64,000 nt of DNA, from the NCBI RefSeq assembly GCF_000092925.1, contig NC_014217.1:3906001-3970000 (forward strand), in the 5' to 3' direction. Below, piece after piece: positions 61,391-64,000 of the stretch. How positions within the stretch are numbered: position 1 is the stretch's first letter; each line of letters opens with the position of its first letter. A program made the position numbers and the translations under genes. This DNA is from Ancylobacter novellus DSM 506. Its GTDB lineage: Bacteria; Pseudomonadota; Alphaproteobacteria; Rhizobiales; Xanthobacteraceae. The notes beneath the pieces were generated by a model. It was not told the DNA's origin. It saw only the letters and a list, made by a program, of their open reading frames with translations, and searched no databases.

Positions 61391-62950
61391 ATGGACGCCG
61401 CCACCCTCTCCGCCGCCGCGCCGGCTAGGCCCGAAGGCGCCAGCCTGCGCACCTGGGTCGCGGTGTTTGGCTGCCTGCTCGGCGCGCTGATCGCGGTGCT
61501 GGACATCCAGATCACCAATTCCTCGCTGCCGCAGATCGAGGGCGGCATCGGCACCGGCGCCGACAACGGCACCTGGATCTCCACCGCCTACCTCATCGGC
61601 GAGATCATCATGATCCCGCTCACCGACTACTTCACCCGGATGTTCGGTCTGCGCCGCTTCATCCTGGGCTCGACCGTCATGTTCCTGGTGTTCTCGATGG
61701 GCTGCGCCTTCGCCACCAGCCTCAACCAGATGATCGTGACGCGCGGCTTCCAGGGCTTCTTCGGCGGCTGCCTCATCCCGCTCGCCTTCACCGTGGTGCT
61801 GACCCGGCTGCCGCCGCATCAGCGTCCGATCGGCCTCGCCGCCTTCGCGCTCACCGCCACTTTCGGCCCGGCCATCGGCCCGACCATCGGCGGCTATCTC
61901 ACCGAGCAATATGGCTGGCCCTACGTGTTCTTCGTGAACATCATCCCCGGCGCGGTGATGCTGAGCCTGCTCTATCCGACGCTGGAGAAGAGCCCGATGC
62001 GGCTTGAGCTGCTGCGCGAGGGCGACTGGTGGGGCATCGGCTTCATGATCGTCGGCCTCGCCTGCCTGCAGACCGTGCTCGACGAGGGCAACAAGGACGA
62101 CTGGTTCGGCTCGCCGCTGATCGTGCGGCTGTCCATCATCGCCGCGGTCTGCCTCATCATCTTCCTGGTGATCCAGCTAAGGATAGAGAAGCCGACCATC
62201 CAGCTGCGGCTGCTGAAGCGGCGCAACTTCGCCCTCGGCATTATCGCCAACACCGTCGTCGGCTTCGCCCTGTTCGGCTCGGTCTATGTGCTGCCGACCT
62301 ATCTCGACGAGGTGCAGGGCTACAATTCCGAGCAGATCGGCACGGTGCTGGCCTGGGTCGGCCTGCCGCAGCTCGTCATCATCCCCTTCGTGCCGTTCCT
62401 GATGAAGCGGATCGAGCCGCGGCTCCTCGTCATCATCGGCCTCGCCATCTTCGCCACCAGCTGCTTCATGAACACGCATCTGAGCTTCAACGACGGCGGC
62501 GACCAGCTGATGGTGACCAACATCGTGCGCGCGCTCGGCCAGGCCGTCGTGCTCTCGCCGCTCGCCAACATCACAATGGCCGGCATGCCGCCGGAGCTTT
62601 CCGGCCAGGCCTCGGGCCTGTTCAACATGATGCGCAGCCTGGGCGGCGCCATCGGCACCGCCATCCTCGCCACCATCATCACCAAGCGCGAGCAGTTCCA
62701 TTCCAACATCATCGGCCAGTCGGTGACGCCCTATGGCGAGACCGTGCGCAACTTCCTCACCGAGCAGCAGCACTATTTCATGCAGCGCGGCATGGCGGAC
62801 GCCGGCGCGGCCTATCACCAGGCCGAGATCCTGCTGGGCAACCTCGTGGCGCAGCAGTCGCTGATCATGGGCTTCTCCGACACCTTCGCCGTGCTCGGCG
62901 GGGTCCTGCTGGTCGCCGCCGTGGCGGTCGCCTTCACCCGCCGGATCTGA
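61391..62950 (+). CDS. DHA2-family MFS exporter, EmrB-like
   Basis: 519 residues, 14 predicted helices. IAVLDIQITNSSLPQIEGGI and ISTAYLIGEIIMIPLTDYF are the EmrB N-terminal pattern; GPAIGPTIGGYLTEQYGW is the C-motif. It exports hydrophobic drugs through the EmrA-like adaptor to an outer-membrane channel not found here. AAGGGAG precedes the ATG. Confidence 0.93.
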   Translation: MDAATLSAAAPARPEGASLRTWVAVFGCLLGALIAVLDIQITNSSLPQIEGGIGTGADNGTWISTAYLIGEIIMIPLTDYFTRMFGLRRFILGSTVMFLVFSMGCAFATSLNQMIVTRGFQGFFGGCLIPLAFTVVLTRLPPHQRPIGLAAFALTATFGPAIGPTIGGYLTEQYGWPYVFFVNIIPGAVMLSLLYPTLEKSPMRLELLREGDWWGIGFMIVGLACLQTVLDEGNKDDWFGSPLIVRLSIIAAVCLIIFLVIQLRIEKPTIQLRLLKRRNFALGIIANTVVGFALFGSVYVLPTYLDEVQGYNSEQIGTVLAWVGLPQLVIIPFVPFLMKRIEPRLLVIIGLAIFATSCFMNTHLSFNDGGDQLMVTNIVRALGQAVVLSPLANITMAGMPPELSGQASGLFNMMRSLGGAIGTAILATIITKREQFHSNIIGQSVTPYGETVRNFLTEQQHYFMQRGMADAGAAYHQAEILLGNLVAQQSLIMGFSDTFAVLGGVLLVAAVAVAFTRRI

Positions 62951-63096
62951 TCGCCCGCCGTGCGAATCCGCAAGCGGGCCGGCCCCACGGAAAGACCTCG
63001 GGCCTCCCAGCCGGCAGCCTCGCGCTGCGTCACGCGCTTGCTTAGAGTATGAGCGTCCGGAATAAGGCGGACGGATCGTACAGGCAGGCGAGGACG

Positions 63097-64000
63097 ATGT
63101 TCATTTCAAGAGGCGTCATCTTGGACGATACCCCGTCGAGCCGCTGGTTCATGCCAGTCATTGCCGCCGCACTCGCCGCCGCGATCTTCATCATCGACAC
63201 CTTCTCCGCGCTCGATATGGCGATCGCCGTGCTCTACGTCGTCGTCGTGCTGCTCTCGGCCAATTATTCCGACCGCAAGGGCCTGCTCGCCATCGCCGGC
63301 CTGTGCGTCGGCCTGACCGTGCTCAGCTTCCTCATCATGCATGGCAGCGACTACGACCTCTCCTCGACCATGCGGGCGCTGGTCAGCATCGCCGCCGTCA
63401 CCGTCACCACGCTGCTCTGCCTGGAGAACCAGGCCGCCACCCAGTCGCTGCGCGCGCAGGCGGACCTGCTCGACCTCACCCACGACGCCATCTTCGTGCG
63501 CGACATCGCCGACACCGTCCAGTACTGGAGCAAGGGCGCCGAGGAGCTCTATGGCTGGACCAGCGATCAGGCGGTCGGGCTGAAGGCCGCCGAGCTGCTG
63601 AAGACCGAGTTCCCCGGCCCGCTCGCCGACATCCGCGCCGAGCTCTTCCGCACCGGCCGCTGGGAGGGCGAACTCGTCCACACCAAGCAGGACGGCACCA
63701 AGGTCGTGGTGATGAGCCGCTGGTCGCTTCAGCGCGACGAGCGCGGGCGCCCGCTCGCCGCCATGGAGACCAACAGCGACATCACCGAGCGCAAGCATGC
63801 CGAGGACACGCTGCACCAGACCCAGGCCGAGCTCGCCCACGTCACCCGCGTCGCCACCATGGGCGAGCTGACCGCCTCCATTGCCCACGAGATCAACCAG
63901 CCGCTCGCCGCCGTCGTCACCAATGGCGAGGCCGGGCTGCGCTGGCTCGGCCGCCCCGAGCCCGACATCGCCGAGGTCAAGGCCTCGGTGGAGCGGATGA
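63097..64000 (+). CDS. PAS sensor histidine kinase (3' end beyond window)
   Basis: The frame is open from ATG 63097 (AGGA just upstream) to the window end, about 301 codons. Three to four membrane helices lie in the first 110 residues, then a PAS domain (TQYWSKGAEELYGW; GRWEGELVHTKQDGTK) and a dimerisation/phosphoacceptor segment TASIAHEINQPLAAV, whose His is the phosphorylation site. The ATPase domain must lie outside. The ligand and partner regulator are unknown. Confidence 0.9.
   Translation, partial: MFISRGVILDDTPSSRWFMPVIAAALAAAIFIIDTFSALDMAIAVLYVVVVLLSANYSDRKGLLAIAGLCVGLTVLSFLIMHGSDYDLSSTMRALVSIAAVTVTTLLCLENQAATQSLRAQADLLDLTHDAIFVRDIADTVQYWSKGAEELYGWTSDQAVGLKAAELLKTEFPGPLADIRAELFRTGRWEGELVHTKQDGTKVVVMSRWSLQRDERGRPLAAMETNSDITERKHAEDTLHQTQAELAHVTRVATMGELTASIAHEINQPLAAVVTNGEAGLRWLGRPEPDIAEVKASVERM

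Noticed and set aside
1..64000. CRISPR array, prophage, rRNA operon or insertion sequence
   Set aside because: No regular spacer-repeat ladder, phage structural gene, transposase or rRNA sequence was recognised on either strand. Dispersed palindromes are spaced irregularly and differ in sequence between families.

Overview
The window looks like a chromosomal stretch of a high-GC alphaproteobacterium. The gene content (SUV3-like helicase near rpmB, a Nit1C cluster, CUT1 sugar transport, MdoH, PPK2) and the Xanthobacter-type extragenic palindromes suggest order Hyphomicrobiales, perhaps family Xanthobacteraceae. That placement is inference; there is no rRNA in the window. I see no prophage, insertion sequence, CRISPR array or replication origin. 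Nearly all the sequence is coding, with short gaps, frequent 4-base stop/start overlaps, and several families of dispersed palindromic repeats in the larger gaps.

Layout. 1-5.9 kb: a partial SUV3-like helicase, a DUF3108 periplasmic protein, a two-gene operon (crcB and a CDF-like transporter) behind a fluoride riboswitch, then rpmB and a queuosine-precursor transporter. 6-13.7 kb: a phytase-like esterase, cytochrome b561, a RutR-like regulator, a DsbA-like thioredoxin, a kinase/ATPase fusion, threonine aldolase and a MocR regulator. 14.1-22.1 kb: an eight-gene Nit1C nitrilase cluster with a textbook sigma-54 promoter, ending in an extra LnmK-like gene; a tRNA-Gly follows. 22.5-31.9 kb: a carbohydrate locus with a CUT1 ABC transporter and SDR on the minus strand, and a DeoR regulator, SgcQ/BtpA protein, FGGY kinase and HAD phosphatase on the plus strand. 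A shared 17-base motif lies in front of both arms. 31.9-35.6 kb: a LysR/NmrA divergent pair and MdoH.

35.7-40.4 kb: an uncharacterised biosynthetic locus of a zinc-lacking dehydrogenase, a degenerate 6-pyruvoyl-tetrahydropterin synthase homologue, a glycosyltransferase and a methyltransferase, facing a RibD-type reductase and a cytochrome b561. This is the best candidate for an undescribed pathway, possibly a modified pterin or related GTP-derived product. 40.7-48.4 kb: a PhaC-like alpha/beta hydrolase, NUDIX, NAD synthetase, a phosphoribosyltransferase, PPK2, DUF3182 and another hydrolase. 48.5-54 kb: a SmvA-like exporter, a type III polyketide synthase with a membrane methyltransferase, and a catalase-family peroxidase with cytochrome b561. 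54-63 kb: an AraC regulator facing an RND adaptor/pump pair and an EmrAB-like pair. The window ends inside a PAS sensor histidine kinase.

How the parts work together. The Nit1C cluster is probably switched on by nitrogen limitation or cyanide through sigma-54 and an activator that is not nearby. The carbohydrate locus is probably repressed by its DeoR protein. The fluoride riboswitch controls a fluoride channel and its partner. The two efflux systems have no outer-membrane channel in the window and must borrow one.
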